Shown here: positions 1 to 5,305 of the stretch, one piece after another
Layout: each line of letters begins with the position of its first letter
How positions within the stretch are numbered: the first letter of the stretch is position 1
Notes under the pieces: model-generated
The model's database searches: none
Told to the model about the DNA's origin: nothing
What the model saw: the letters and a program-made list of their open reading frames with translations, nothing else
Source: Alphaproteobacteria bacterium
Lineage (GTDB): Bacteria > Pseudomonadota > Alphaproteobacteria > Caulobacterales > Parvularculaceae
DNA: 7,302 nt
NCBI GenBank assembly: GCA_030428745.1
Contig: JAUIEG010000126.1
Span: 1 to 7,302, forward strand
Direction of reading: 5' to 3'
Translations under genes and position numbers: made by a program

Positions 1-1
1 A

Positions 2-865
2 ACCGAATATGCGGACAAGTCAGTCGAGATCACCCCGACGGTCGTGGCCGGTAATACGCTGCCTTTGATGGTGTTTGCGGGCCCTTGCGCCATGGAAAGC
101 CGGGCTCATGCCCTTGAATGCGCCCACGCGCTGAAAGAGATCGCCCAGCGGCTCGGGATCGGCCTTGTCTATAAATCGTCTTTCGACAAGGCGAACCGCA
201 CCAGCGCCGGCTCGGCGCGCGGGGTCGGCCTTGCTGACGCGCTGCCCGTTTTCGCGGAAATCAGAGAGACGACCGGCCTGCCGGTGGTGACGGATGTGCA
301 TGAGGCGGCTCAGTGCGCGCAGGTTGCGGAGGCCGTGGATGTCCTCCAGATCCCCGCCTTTCTCTGCCGTCAGACGGACCTGCTGATCGCGGCGGCGAAA
401 ACCGGCCGGGTCATCAAGGTCAAGAAGGGCCAGTTCCTTGCCCCCTGGGATATGAAGAATGTCGTCGCCAAAGTCCGCGAGGCGGGCAATGACCGAGTCC
501 TTGTAACCGAGCGCGGGGCGAGCTTTGGCTACAACACCCTTGTAAGCGATATGCGCAGCCTGCCGATCATGGCCCGGGAGACGGGCGCGCCAGTGGTCTA
601 TGACATCACCCATTCGGTGCAGACGCCGGGCGGGGCCGGGACCACCTCAGGCGGCCAGCGGGAGTTCGCGCCGACGCTCGCCCGGGCGGCTGTGGCTGTT
701 GGGGTTGCTGCGGTCTTCGCAGAGACCCATCCTGACCCCGACAAGGCCCTCTCCGACGGTCCCAATATGATACCGCTCGGACAGTTTGAGGCGTTCCTGA
801 AGGAGCTGCAGGCCCTCGACGCCCTCGCCAAGGCGCGGCCCTCACTTCACGGCTTTCCAGACTGA
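2..865 (+). CDS. kdsA: 3-deoxy-D-manno-octulosonate-8-phosphate synthase (KdsA), 5' partial
   Basis: KdsA condenses phosphoenolpyruvate with arabinose-5-phosphate to give Kdo-8-phosphate, the committed cytosolic step to the Kdo sugar of the LPS inner core. Counting from an in-frame GTG at 44, the protein has 273 residues and shows AGPCAMESR (12-20), YKSSFDKANRTS, LQIPAFLCRQTDLL, VKKGQFLAPWDMKN, GYNTLVSDMR and SDGPNM, all typical of the family. Cys15, His190, Glu227 and Asp238 match in spacing the four metal ligands of the metal-dependent (class II) enzymes; the metal-free E. coli type has Asn in place of the Cys. The frame stays open from 44 back to base 2, and the 14 extra residues (TEYADKSVEITPTV) resemble the N-terminus of alphaproteobacterial relatives. 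No Shine-Dalgarno site precedes GTG 44, so the true start probably lies just outside the window. The family is usually about 275-285 residues, so only a few are missing. The identification is secure; only the start is uncertain. Confidence 0.95.
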   Translation, partial: TEYADKSVEITPTVVAGNTLPLMVFAGPCAMESRAHALECAHALKEIAQRLGIGLVYKSSFDKANRTSAGSARGVGLADALPVFAEIRETTGLPVVTDVHEAAQCAQVAEAVDVLQIPAFLCRQTDLLIAAAKTGRVIKVKKGQFLAPWDMKNVVAKVREAGNDRVLVTERGASFGYNTLVSDMRSLPIMARETGAPVVYDITHSVQTPGGAGTTSGGQREFAPTLARAAVAVGVAAVFAETHPDPDKALSDGPNMIPLGQFEAFLKELQALDALAKARPSLHGFPD

Positions 866-873
866 AGCGCCGG

Positions 874-900
874 GCGAAAAAGTGGTTTCCGGTTTTTCGC
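874..900. repeat. Near-perfect inverted repeat downstream of kdsA, REP-like or terminator-like hairpin
   Basis: GCGAAAAA (874-881) is exactly complementary to TTTTTCGC (893-900). Inside, GG (884-885) can pair with CC (889-890) around a TTT loop, so the whole segment folds into one hairpin. It begins nine bases after the kdsA stop. The T run lies inside the 3' arm and not after the stem, so it is not a textbook terminator, although it could end or stabilise the kdsA transcript. Elements with a very similar core (AAAAGTGG, then a few bases, then CCGGTTTT) are dispersed in intergenic spaces of alphaproteobacterial genomes; that link is from memory and cannot be tested inside one window. Confidence 0.5.
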
Positions 901-921
901 AAAACCGCCGCGCGCCAAATA

Positions 922-951
922 GGCGAAAACCGCCAAAAAGCGCCATTTTCG
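922..951. repeat. Small overlapping inverted repeats in the kdsA-rpsB gap
   Basis: GGCG (922-925) can pair with CGCC (931-934), or alternatively CGAAAA (924-929) with TTTTCG (946-951). AAAACCGCC also occurs twice, at 901-909 and 926-934, exactly 25 bases apart. The stems are short and not followed by a T run. This may be a degenerate second copy of the preceding hairpin type or chance in a low-complexity spacer; no function is assigned. Confidence 0.25.
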
Positions 952-964
952 GCCCCTCAGCGCC

Positions 965-993
965 TTGCGCCATGGGACAAGAGGGCGTATAGC
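965..993 (+). promoter_or_regulatory. Probable sigma-70-type promoter of rpsB-tsf
   Basis: TTGCGC (965-970) and TATAGC (988-993) are separated by 17 bases and fit the -35 and -10 elements of alphaproteobacterial housekeeping promoters, which often show TTG then GC-rich bases at -35 and a TATAG-type -10. Transcription would start near 1000, giving a leader of roughly 97 bases before rpsB. The position, in the only sizeable gap ahead of a highly expressed gene, supports the call. The -35 matches the consensus only in TTG, and no start site was measured. Confidence 0.5.
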
Positions 994-1029
994 GCGCGCC
1001 ATCTCACACGCGGCGTGATCTTCGGTGAT

Positions 1030-1059
1030 CCGGCGGCTTTAGAGCCAATCCGGGTTTTC
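1030..1059 (+). promoter_or_regulatory. Leader hairpin upstream of rpsB followed by a short T run
   Basis: CCGG (1030-1033) and GGCT (1035-1038) pair with AGCC (1043-1046) and CCGG (1050-1053) around a TTAG loop, leaving an internal loop of C against AAT. G and TTTT (1054-1058) follow directly, so the element resembles a weak intrinsic terminator or attenuator inside the rpsB 5' leader. S2 is known to repress its own operon in E. coli through the rpsB leader, but that RNA is regarded as specific to gammaproteobacteria. A regulatory role here is an inference from position and shape only. Confidence 0.35.
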
Positions 1060-1082
1060 AACGCGCCGCGGCGGTAAAACTG

Positions 1083-1088
1083 AAGGAG
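1083..1088 (+). promoter_or_regulatory. Shine-Dalgarno site of rpsB
   Basis: AAGGAG lies eight bases before the ATG at 1097. This is a near-ideal ribosome-binding site, expected for an abundant ribosomal protein, and it fixes the rpsB start. Confidence 0.85.
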
Positions 1089-1096
1089 ACTACCCA

Positions 1097-1879
1097 ATGG
1101 CGCTGCCAGAATATTCCATGCGCCAGCTGCTTGAAGCTGGCGTCCATTTCGGACACCAAACCCATCGCTGGAACCCGAAGATGAAATCCTACATCTTCGG
1201 CGACCGTAATGGCATCCACATTCTCGATCTGTCGCAGACGGTTCCGCTGCTTCACCAGGCTTTGGTGAAAGTGCGCGACGTTGTCTCCGGCGGCGGCCGC
1301 GTTCTTTTCGTCGGCACGAAGCGTCAGGCTCAAGGGCCGGTTTCGGAAGCGGCGAAGCGTTGCGCGCAATATTACATGAACGTGCGCTGGCTTGGCGGCA
1401 CGCTCACCAACTGGGAGACGATCTCCGCATCCATCCGTCGCCTGAAGGATATGGAAGAAAAGCTCGCCGGTGGCGCAGCTTCCGGTCTCACCAAAAAAGA
1501 ACAAATGATGCTGGGCCGCGAACGCGACCGTCTTGAAGCGTCTCTCGGCGGCATCCGTGAAATGGGCGGCCTGCCGGACCTCATGTTCGTCATCGACGTG
1601 AAGAAGGAAGCGATCGCCATTCAGGAAGCCAAGAAGCTCGGCATCCCGGTCATCGCCGTCGTCGACACCAACTGCGACCCGGACAGTATCGATTATGTGA
1701 TCCCGGGCAATGACGACGCGTCGCGCGCGATTTCGCTTTACTGCAACCTCGTTGCGGATGCGGTTCTTGACGGCATCGGTGAAAGCCAGGCGGCGCTTGG
1801 CGTCGATGTCGGCGCTATGGAAGAAGTTCCCGCTGAACCGGCGCTTGCAGAGCCCCAGGCTGAAGAGGCCAGCGCCTAA
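1097..1879 (+). CDS. rpsB: 30S ribosomal protein S2
   Basis: S2 is a late-assembling protein of the small ribosomal subunit, sitting between head and body near the anti-Shine-Dalgarno region and needed for recruitment of S1. The 260-residue product opens with MRQLLEAGVHFGHQTHRWNP (8-27) and continues YIFGDRNGIHILDL, the N-terminal S2 signature. GRVLFVGTKRQA and YMNVRWLGGTLTNW follow. The second signature spans residues 160-195 (PDLMFVIDVKKEAIAIQEAK, then IPVIAVVDTNCDP), and VIPGNDDASRAISLY comes next. The coiled-coil insert lies around residues 115-150 (RRLKDMEEKL, KKEQMMLGRERDRLEASLGG). It is longer than the 241-residue E. coli protein because of an acidic Ala/Glu/Pro-rich tail (about 236-260), common in alphaproteobacteria. 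tsf follows 125 bases downstream with no terminator between them, so the two are probably co-transcribed. Confidence 0.98.
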   Translation: MALPEYSMRQLLEAGVHFGHQTHRWNPKMKSYIFGDRNGIHILDLSQTVPLLHQALVKVRDVVSGGGRVLFVGTKRQAQGPVSEAAKRCAQYYMNVRWLGGTLTNWETISASIRRLKDMEEKLAGGAASGLTKKEQMMLGRERDRLEASLGGIREMGGLPDLMFVIDVKKEAIAIQEAKKLGIPVIAVVDTNCDPDSIDYVIPGNDDASRAISLYCNLVADAVLDGIGESQAALGVDVGAMEEVPAEPALAEPQAEEASA

Positions 1880-1892
1880 GCACTCGCTGACC

Positions 1893-1932
1893 AGGCGGGA
1901 GGTGCGGGCGCGGAAAACCTTCCGGCCCGCCT
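1893..1932 (+). promoter_or_regulatory. Nested hairpin between rpsB and tsf
   Basis: AGGCGGG (1893-1899) is exactly complementary to CCCGCCT (1926-1932). Inside, CGGAA (1911-1915) pairs with TTCCG (1920-1924) around an AACC loop. The arms begin 14 bases after the rpsB stop. No T run follows, so this is not a full terminator; partial attenuation, RNA processing or protection of the rpsB 3' end are possible. A further 5-bp stem, GCGCC (1963-1967) with GGCGC (1972-1976), sits closer to tsf. Confidence 0.5.
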
Positions 1933-1991
1933 GTCGCCTTATGGTCACAAAACCGGATTAGAGCGCCTGAGGGCGCGATGACTGAAACGTA

Positions 1992-1997
1992 AAGGAG
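1992..1997 (+). promoter_or_regulatory. Shine-Dalgarno site of tsf
   Basis: AAGGAG lies seven bases before the ATG at 2005, a strong ribosome-binding site that fixes the tsf start. Confidence 0.85.
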
Positions 1998-2004
1998 AAC
2001 AGCA

Positions 2005-2913
2005 ATGTCTGGCATTACCGCTGCGACCGTGAAGCAACTTCGCGAGATGACCGGCGCAGGCATGATGGACTGCAAGACCGCTCTTAAGGAAACCGACGGC
2101 GACATGGAAGCCGCCGTTGATTGGCTGCGTAAGAAAGGTCTTTCCAAAGCGGCGAAGAAAGCTGGCCGCACCGCAAGCGAAGGCCTCGTCGCCATCGCAG
2201 TGGAGCCGAACGCTTCCGGCGCGACAGGCGTCGTCGTCGAAGTGAATTCCGAAACAGACTTCGTCGCGCGTAACGAGGTGTTTCAGAAAATGGTCCGCGA
2301 TATCGCCAACACCGCGGTCGGCGTCGCTGGCGACATTGAAAAGCTCCGTGCGGAAACCTATCCGGGGGCAGGCAAGTCGGTCGACGAACATATCGCCGAA
2401 ATGGTCGGCCAGATCGGTGAGAATATCGGGCTGCGCCGCGCTGACGGCCTTGTCGTGGATGAGGGCGTTGTCGCTTCTTACGTCCACGGTCCGGTGACGG
2501 ACGGCGCCGGCAAGATCGGCGTTATTGTGGGCCTTAAGTCGTCGGGTGACAAAGCCAAGCTTGAAGCGCTCGGCAAGCAGATCGCTATGCATGTGGCGGC
2601 GGCCCGTCCGTTGTCGGCGAAAATCGAAGAGCTCGATCAGACCGTCGTCAACAAGGAGAAGGAAGTTCTCGCCGAACAGGCGCGCGCTTCCGGCAAGCCT
2701 GAGAACATCATCGAAAAGATGGTCGAAGGGCGTCTGCGCAAATTCTACGAAGAATCGGTTCTTCTGGAGCAGATCTTCGTGATCGACGGCGAGACGAAAG
2801 TCGGCAAAGTCATTGAGAACGCCGCCAAGGATGTTGGCGCTCCGGTTGAGCTGGTGGGCTTTATCCGCCTTGAACTGGGCGACGGCGTCGAGAAAAGCGA
2901 CGACGAAGACTAA
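2005..2913 (+). CDS. tsf: Translation elongation factor Ts (EF-Ts)
   Basis: EF-Ts is the cytosolic nucleotide-exchange factor that releases GDP from EF-Tu so that it can bind GTP and carry aminoacyl-tRNA again. The 302-residue product starts with the UBA-like N-terminal domain (about 1-55) holding the first signature LREMTGAGMMDCKTAL (12-27), then DGDMEAAVDWLRKKG. The second signature VVVEVNSETDFVARN (76-90) carries Thr84-Asp85-Phe86-Val87, the TDFV motif whose Asp and Phe intrude into EF-Tu near the Mg-binding site. The core then shows MHVAAARP in the middle and the C-terminal module (NIIEKMVEGRLRKFYEE, VLLEQIFVID). Length is slightly above the 283 residues of E. coli and normal for alphaproteobacteria, and nothing is missing. 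Pairing with rpsB is one of the most conserved bacterial gene orders; the unit ends at the terminator just downstream. Confidence 0.98.
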   Translation: MSGITAATVKQLREMTGAGMMDCKTALKETDGDMEAAVDWLRKKGLSKAAKKAGRTASEGLVAIAVEPNASGATGVVVEVNSETDFVARNEVFQKMVRDIANTAVGVAGDIEKLRAETYPGAGKSVDEHIAEMVGQIGENIGLRRADGLVVDEGVVASYVHGPVTDGAGKIGVIVGLKSSGDKAKLEALGKQIAMHVAAARPLSAKIEELDQTVVNKEKEVLAEQARASGKPENIIEKMVEGRLRKFYEESVLLEQIFVIDGETKVGKVIENAAKDVGAPVELVGFIRLELGDGVEKSDDED

Positions 2914-2960
2914 AACGCCTCGCGGGTTCGTTTGACGCCCGCGCGCAAAAGTATCAAAAG

Positions 2961-2994
2961 CGCCGCGGGGGAGACTGTCCCCCGCGGCGTTTTT
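2961..2994 (+). terminator. Strong intrinsic terminator of rpsB-tsf
   Basis: A perfect 12-bp GC-rich stem is formed by CGCCGCGGGGGA (2961-2972) and TCCCCCGCGGCG (2978-2989) around a five-base GACTG loop, followed at once by TTTTT (2990-2994). AAAA (2956-2959) precedes the stem, so the structure could also act on transcripts from the opposite strand. It lies 47 bases after the tsf stop and should separate rpsB-tsf from pyrH transcriptionally. Confidence 0.93.
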
Positions 2995-3028
2995 ACTGGG
3001 ATCTGACACTTCCAAGGGGCTGCCATTC

Positions 3029-3041
3029 CCCGCCGGGCGGG
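3029..3041. repeat. 13-base palindrome upstream of pyrH
   Basis: CCCGCC (3029-3034) and GGCGGG (3036-3041) are perfect inverted arms around a single G. It sits between the tsf terminator and the pyrH start, where a pyrH promoter is expected. GATTAG (3041-3046) could serve as a -10, but no good -35 stands 16-18 bases before it. The palindrome may be an operator or chance in GC-rich sequence. Confidence 0.25.
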
Positions 3042-3094
3042 ATTAGGGTGGCGCCGACTTCCCACGAGCCGCCAGAGTAAAGGAACACGGACTT

Positions 3095-3850
3095 ATGCCT
3101 CAGTCTTCCGCCCCAGCTTCTTCCGGCAAACCCTTACGTTTTCGGCGCGTGCTTTTGAAAATCAGCGGCGAGGCGCTGATGGGCAAAGGCCAGTACGGCA
3201 TCGACAATGATACGGTGCGCCGGGTCGCCTCGGAGGTGAAGGAAGCGAAAGAGTTAGGGGTAGATCTGTCGCTGGTCATCGGCGGCGGCAACATCTTCCG
3301 CGGCATGTCCACCGCCGCGCAAGGGATGGAGCGTGCGAGCGCCGACTATATGGGCATGCTGGCCACCGTCATGAACGCCCTGGCCGTGCAGAACGCTCTT
3401 GAGAGCATTGGGGTTTATACCCGCGTTCTCTCTGCGATTGAGATGACGGCGATCTGCGAGCCCTATATTCGCCGCCGGGCGTTGCGCCATATGGAAAAGG
3501 ACCGGGTCGTCATTTTCGCGGCTGGCACGGGTAATCCGTTTTTCACGACGGATACGGCGGCGGCGCTCCGGGCGGCCGAAATGGGCTGCGACGCGCTCTT
3601 GAAGGGAACCCAGGTCGACGGCGTTTATTCGGCCGATCCGAAGAAAGACCCCAATGCAGAACGTTTCGAGCATCTGAGCTACCACGAGGTTTTGATGCGC
3701 GATTTGAAAGTGATGGACCAGGCGGCCATTTCCCTTACCCGGGAGAGCGGCATCCCCATCGTCGTCTTTCCCATCGGAGAGCGCGGCGGGATTGTGGGCG
3801 CGCTGACAGGCGAGGGCCCGTCGACGGTCATCAGCGATGAAGCGCCATAA
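3095..3850 (+). CDS. pyrH: Uridylate kinase (UMP kinase)
   Basis: PyrH phosphorylates UMP to UDP with ATP, the step after de novo UMP synthesis that feeds RNA and UDP-sugar production; the bacterial enzyme is a hexamer of the amino-acid-kinase fold, regulated by GTP and UTP in well-studied species. The 251-residue product has VLLKISGEALMG (19-30, Lys22 in the phosphate-binding region), the glycine-rich VIGGGNIFRG (61-70), ADYMGMLATVMNALAVQNAL, GTGNPFFTTDTAA (144-156) with the UMP and catalytic Asp153, and ALLKGTQVDGVYSADPKKDP. About 12 residues precede the conserved core, a short variable extension. AAAGGAA (3079-3085) lies nine bases before the ATG and supports this start. It follows the tsf terminator, so it probably has its own promoter and leads the downstream group; frr begins 68 bases later. 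Confidence 0.97.
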   Translation: MPQSSAPASSGKPLRFRRVLLKISGEALMGKGQYGIDNDTVRRVASEVKEAKELGVDLSLVIGGGNIFRGMSTAAQGMERASADYMGMLATVMNALAVQNALESIGVYTRVLSAIEMTAICEPYIRRRALRHMEKDRVVIFAAGTGNPFFTTDTAAALRAAEMGCDALLKGTQVDGVYSADPKKDPNAERFEHLSYHEVLMRDLKVMDQAAISLTRESGIPIVVFPIGERGGIVGALTGEGPSTVISDEAP

Positions 3851-3902
3851 TCCAGACAAGACATGAGCCGAATTTCAACGTAAAATCAGTTGATAAGAAT
3901 AA

Positions 3903-3908
3903 AAGGAG
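3903..3908 (+). promoter_or_regulatory. Shine-Dalgarno site of frr
   Basis: AAGGAG lies ten bases before the ATG at 3919, within an unusually A/T-rich spacer (about 3871-3904) that should be open for ribosome loading. The A/T-rich spacer could also hold a weak promoter, but no convincing -35/-10 pair is visible. Confidence 0.75.
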
Positions 3909-3918
3909 CAGAAACGAC

Positions 3919-4458
3919 ATGACGGACATCAAAGAGCTGCGCAAACGTATGGACGGCGCGATGGCGTCTCTGAAATCGGAATTTTCCGGTCTTAGAACCG
4001 GCCGCGCCAATGCGCAGCTGGTGGAGCCCATAGATGTCGACGCCTACGGGTCGAAAATGCCCATGACACAGGTTGGCACCATCACCGTGCCCGAGCCGCG
4101 CATGATCACCATCAATGTGTGGGACAAAGGTCTTGTCGGGGCTGTGGAAAAAGCTATTCGCGAGGCTGGCATCGGCCTTAATCCGGTGGTCGACGGCCAG
4201 AATGTGCGCATCCCCATTCCTGCGCTGACCGAGGAACGGCGCAAGGAGCTCGCCAAGGTCGCCGCGAAATACGCCGAACAGGCGAAGGTCGCGATCCGCA
4301 ATGTGCGCCGTGAGGGCATGGAGGCGGTGAAATCCGCCGAGGGCGGCGAAGACCAGCAGAAGAAACTTTCCGAAGACGTGCAGAAGCTGACCGATGAAAT
4401 GGTGAAGAAGGTCGACGAGGCTTACGCGACCAAAGAAGCGGAGATTATGCAGGTCTGA
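3919..4458 (+). CDS. frr: Ribosome recycling factor
   Basis: RRF works in the cytosol with EF-G to split the post-termination ribosome so that subunits can be reused. The 179-residue product has the two-domain layout: a long three-helix bundle made from the N-terminal part (about 1-28) and the C-terminal half (about 103-179), and a small beta domain between them. Visible motifs are LRTGRANAQLVEPI (25-38), PEPRMITINVWDK (58-70), AVEKAI, the hinge-side PALTEERRKELAK (101-113) and VAIRNVRRE (124-132). Arg130 corresponds to E. coli Arg132, which contacts the ribosome. QKLTDEMVKKVDEA and KEAEIMQV close the protein as usual. It is slightly shorter than the 185 residues of E. coli because of a gap near residues 138-148. 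The pyrH-frr order is widely conserved. Confidence 0.98.
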   Translation: MTDIKELRKRMDGAMASLKSEFSGLRTGRANAQLVEPIDVDAYGSKMPMTQVGTITVPEPRMITINVWDKGLVGAVEKAIREAGIGLNPVVDGQNVRIPIPALTEERRKELAKVAAKYAEQAKVAIRNVRREGMEAVKSAEGGEDQQKKLSEDVQKLTDEMVKKVDEAYATKEAEIMQV

Positions 4459-4471
4459 GACATGCGTCTCA
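4456..4471 (+). promoter_or_regulatory. Hairpin over the frr stop codon
   Basis: TGAGAC (4456-4461) pairs exactly with GTCTCA (4466-4471) around ATGC, and the 5' arm contains the frr TGA stop. There is no T run, so termination is not indicated. It may limit read-through of ribosomes or stabilise RNA ends, or be chance; a 6-bp stem is short. Confidence 0.3.
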
Positions 4472-4530
4472 AACATGGGAACAGAAAATTGAGTGCAGTC
4501 CATCATAGCGTATCGAGCGAATGGCCTTGC

Positions 4531-4534
4531 GGAG
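4531..4534 (+). promoter_or_regulatory. Shine-Dalgarno site that selects the uppS start
   Basis: GGAG lies seven bases before the ATG at 4542, whereas the in-frame ATG at 4521 has no comparable site upstream. This favours the shorter product. Confidence 0.65.
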
Positions 4535-4541
4535 CGGTCCG

Positions 4542-5294
4542 ATGAGCGCCGCCCCTGCGCCATCCTCTCGTCCTGTGGTGGGCGACGCCCCTGCGCCCAA
4601 GCATGTCGCTATCATCATGGACGGCAATGGCCGCTGGGCGAAGGCCCGCGGGCTCGCGCGCACTGAAGGCCACAAGGAAGGCGTCGAAGCAGCGCGCCGC
4701 GCGGTGGAGGCGGCCCGTGAGCTGGGTCTTCAATGTCTGACGCTTTATTCATTTTCGACCGAAAACTGGCGCCGCCCGGCGGGTGAAGTTCGCGATCTCA
4801 TGGGGCTGTTGCGCCAGTTCATTGTGGACGACCTTCCGAAGCTGAAGAAAGAAGGCTGCAAGGTCGTTATTATCGGCGACCGGGATAATCTTTCGCTCGA
4901 TCTGAAAGCCCTCGTTAATCGCGCCGAAAGTGAGACAAAAGACAACGCCAAATTCATCTTGCAAATCGCCTTTAATTATGGCGGCCGCGACGAGATTGCG
5001 CGCGCAGCTCGCGCTGCGGCCGAGGCGGTGAAGTCGGGCGCCATGTCGGCAAAAGACATTACTGAAAAAACGTTCGAACGTTTCCTCGACACCAGAGATA
5101 TTCCGGACCCGGATCTTGTCATCCGCACAAGCGGTGAAAAACGCATCTCCAACTACCTGCTTTGGCAGGCGGCCTATGCGGAATATGTGTTTCTCGATGT
5201 GCTGTGGCCTGATTTCACCAAAGAGGTGTTCGCCGGCGCGCTTGAAGAGTTTTACCGCCGCGAACGCCGTTACGGCGGCGTCGGCGCCGGTTGA
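4542..5294 (+). CDS. uppS: Undecaprenyl diphosphate synthase (cis-prenyltransferase)
   Basis: UppS adds eight isopentenyl units in cis to farnesyl diphosphate to give C55 undecaprenyl diphosphate, precursor of the lipid carrier for peptidoglycan and O-antigen; it is a soluble dimer near the inner membrane. The 250-residue product has HVAIIMDGNGRWAKARG near residues 21-37 with catalytic Asp27, then SFSTENWRRP (70-79), LQIAFNYGGRDEI, DIPDPDLVIRTSGE and RISNYLLWQ. Arg195, Arg201 and Ser203 hold the homoallylic diphosphate, and Glu214 in EYVFLDVLWPDF is the family's Mg-linked acid. An in-frame ATG at 4521 would add seven residues (MALRSGP), but the better ribosome-binding site and the poor conservation expected of that extension favour 4542. 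It lies 83 bases after frr and 11 bases before cdsA. Confidence 0.96.
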   Translation: MSAAPAPSSRPVVGDAPAPKHVAIIMDGNGRWAKARGLARTEGHKEGVEAARRAVEAARELGLQCLTLYSFSTENWRRPAGEVRDLMGLLRQFIVDDLPKLKKEGCKVVIIGDRDNLSLDLKALVNRAESETKDNAKFILQIAFNYGGRDEIARAARAAAEAVKSGAMSAKDITEKTFERFLDTRDIPDPDLVIRTSGEKRISNYLLWQAAYAEYVFLDVLWPDFTKEVFAGALEEFYRRERRYGGVGAG

Positions 5295-5305
5295 CGGCGT
5301 AGCGC

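Noticed and set aside
20..613. Minus-strand open frame opposite kdsA
   Set aside because: Composition and position are those of a shadow of kdsA; KdsA motifs on the + strand are complete.
866..1096. Hidden tRNA or small RNA gene in the longest gap
   Set aside because: No cloverleaf or GTTCGA-like T-loop pattern is present; the gap is explained by a repeat, a promoter and a leader.
1058..1948. Long open frame on the minus strand opposite rpsB (296 codons)
   Set aside because: It mirrors the unmistakable rpsB frame, has no recognisable domain, and is typical of antisense open frames in GC-rich DNA.
1815..1961. Possible small gene in the rpsB-tsf spacer (+ frame 1710-1961)
   Set aside because: Most of it overlaps rpsB in another frame, its Arg-rich translation has no known features, and the spacer part is explained by a hairpin.
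1945..3015. Long open frame on the minus strand opposite tsf (356 codons)
   Set aside because: It is the reverse-strand shadow of tsf. It is longer than tsf, but its product resembles no family I know and it would run through the terminator stem.
3254..3859. Minus-strand open frames opposite pyrH, frr and uppS (for example 3254-3859, 3886-4563, 4749-5366)
   Set aside because: All lie over strongly conserved + strand genes and have His/Arg/Asp-rich translations typical of antisense frames.
3871..3904. A/T-rich spacer before frr as a promoter
   Set aside because: No -35/-10 pair with proper spacing stands out; the richness in A and T is equally explained by an open ribosome-binding region.
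4521..4541. ATG 4521 as the uppS start
   Set aside because: No Shine-Dalgarno site precedes it, while GGAG sits seven bases before ATG 4542. It cannot be fully excluded.
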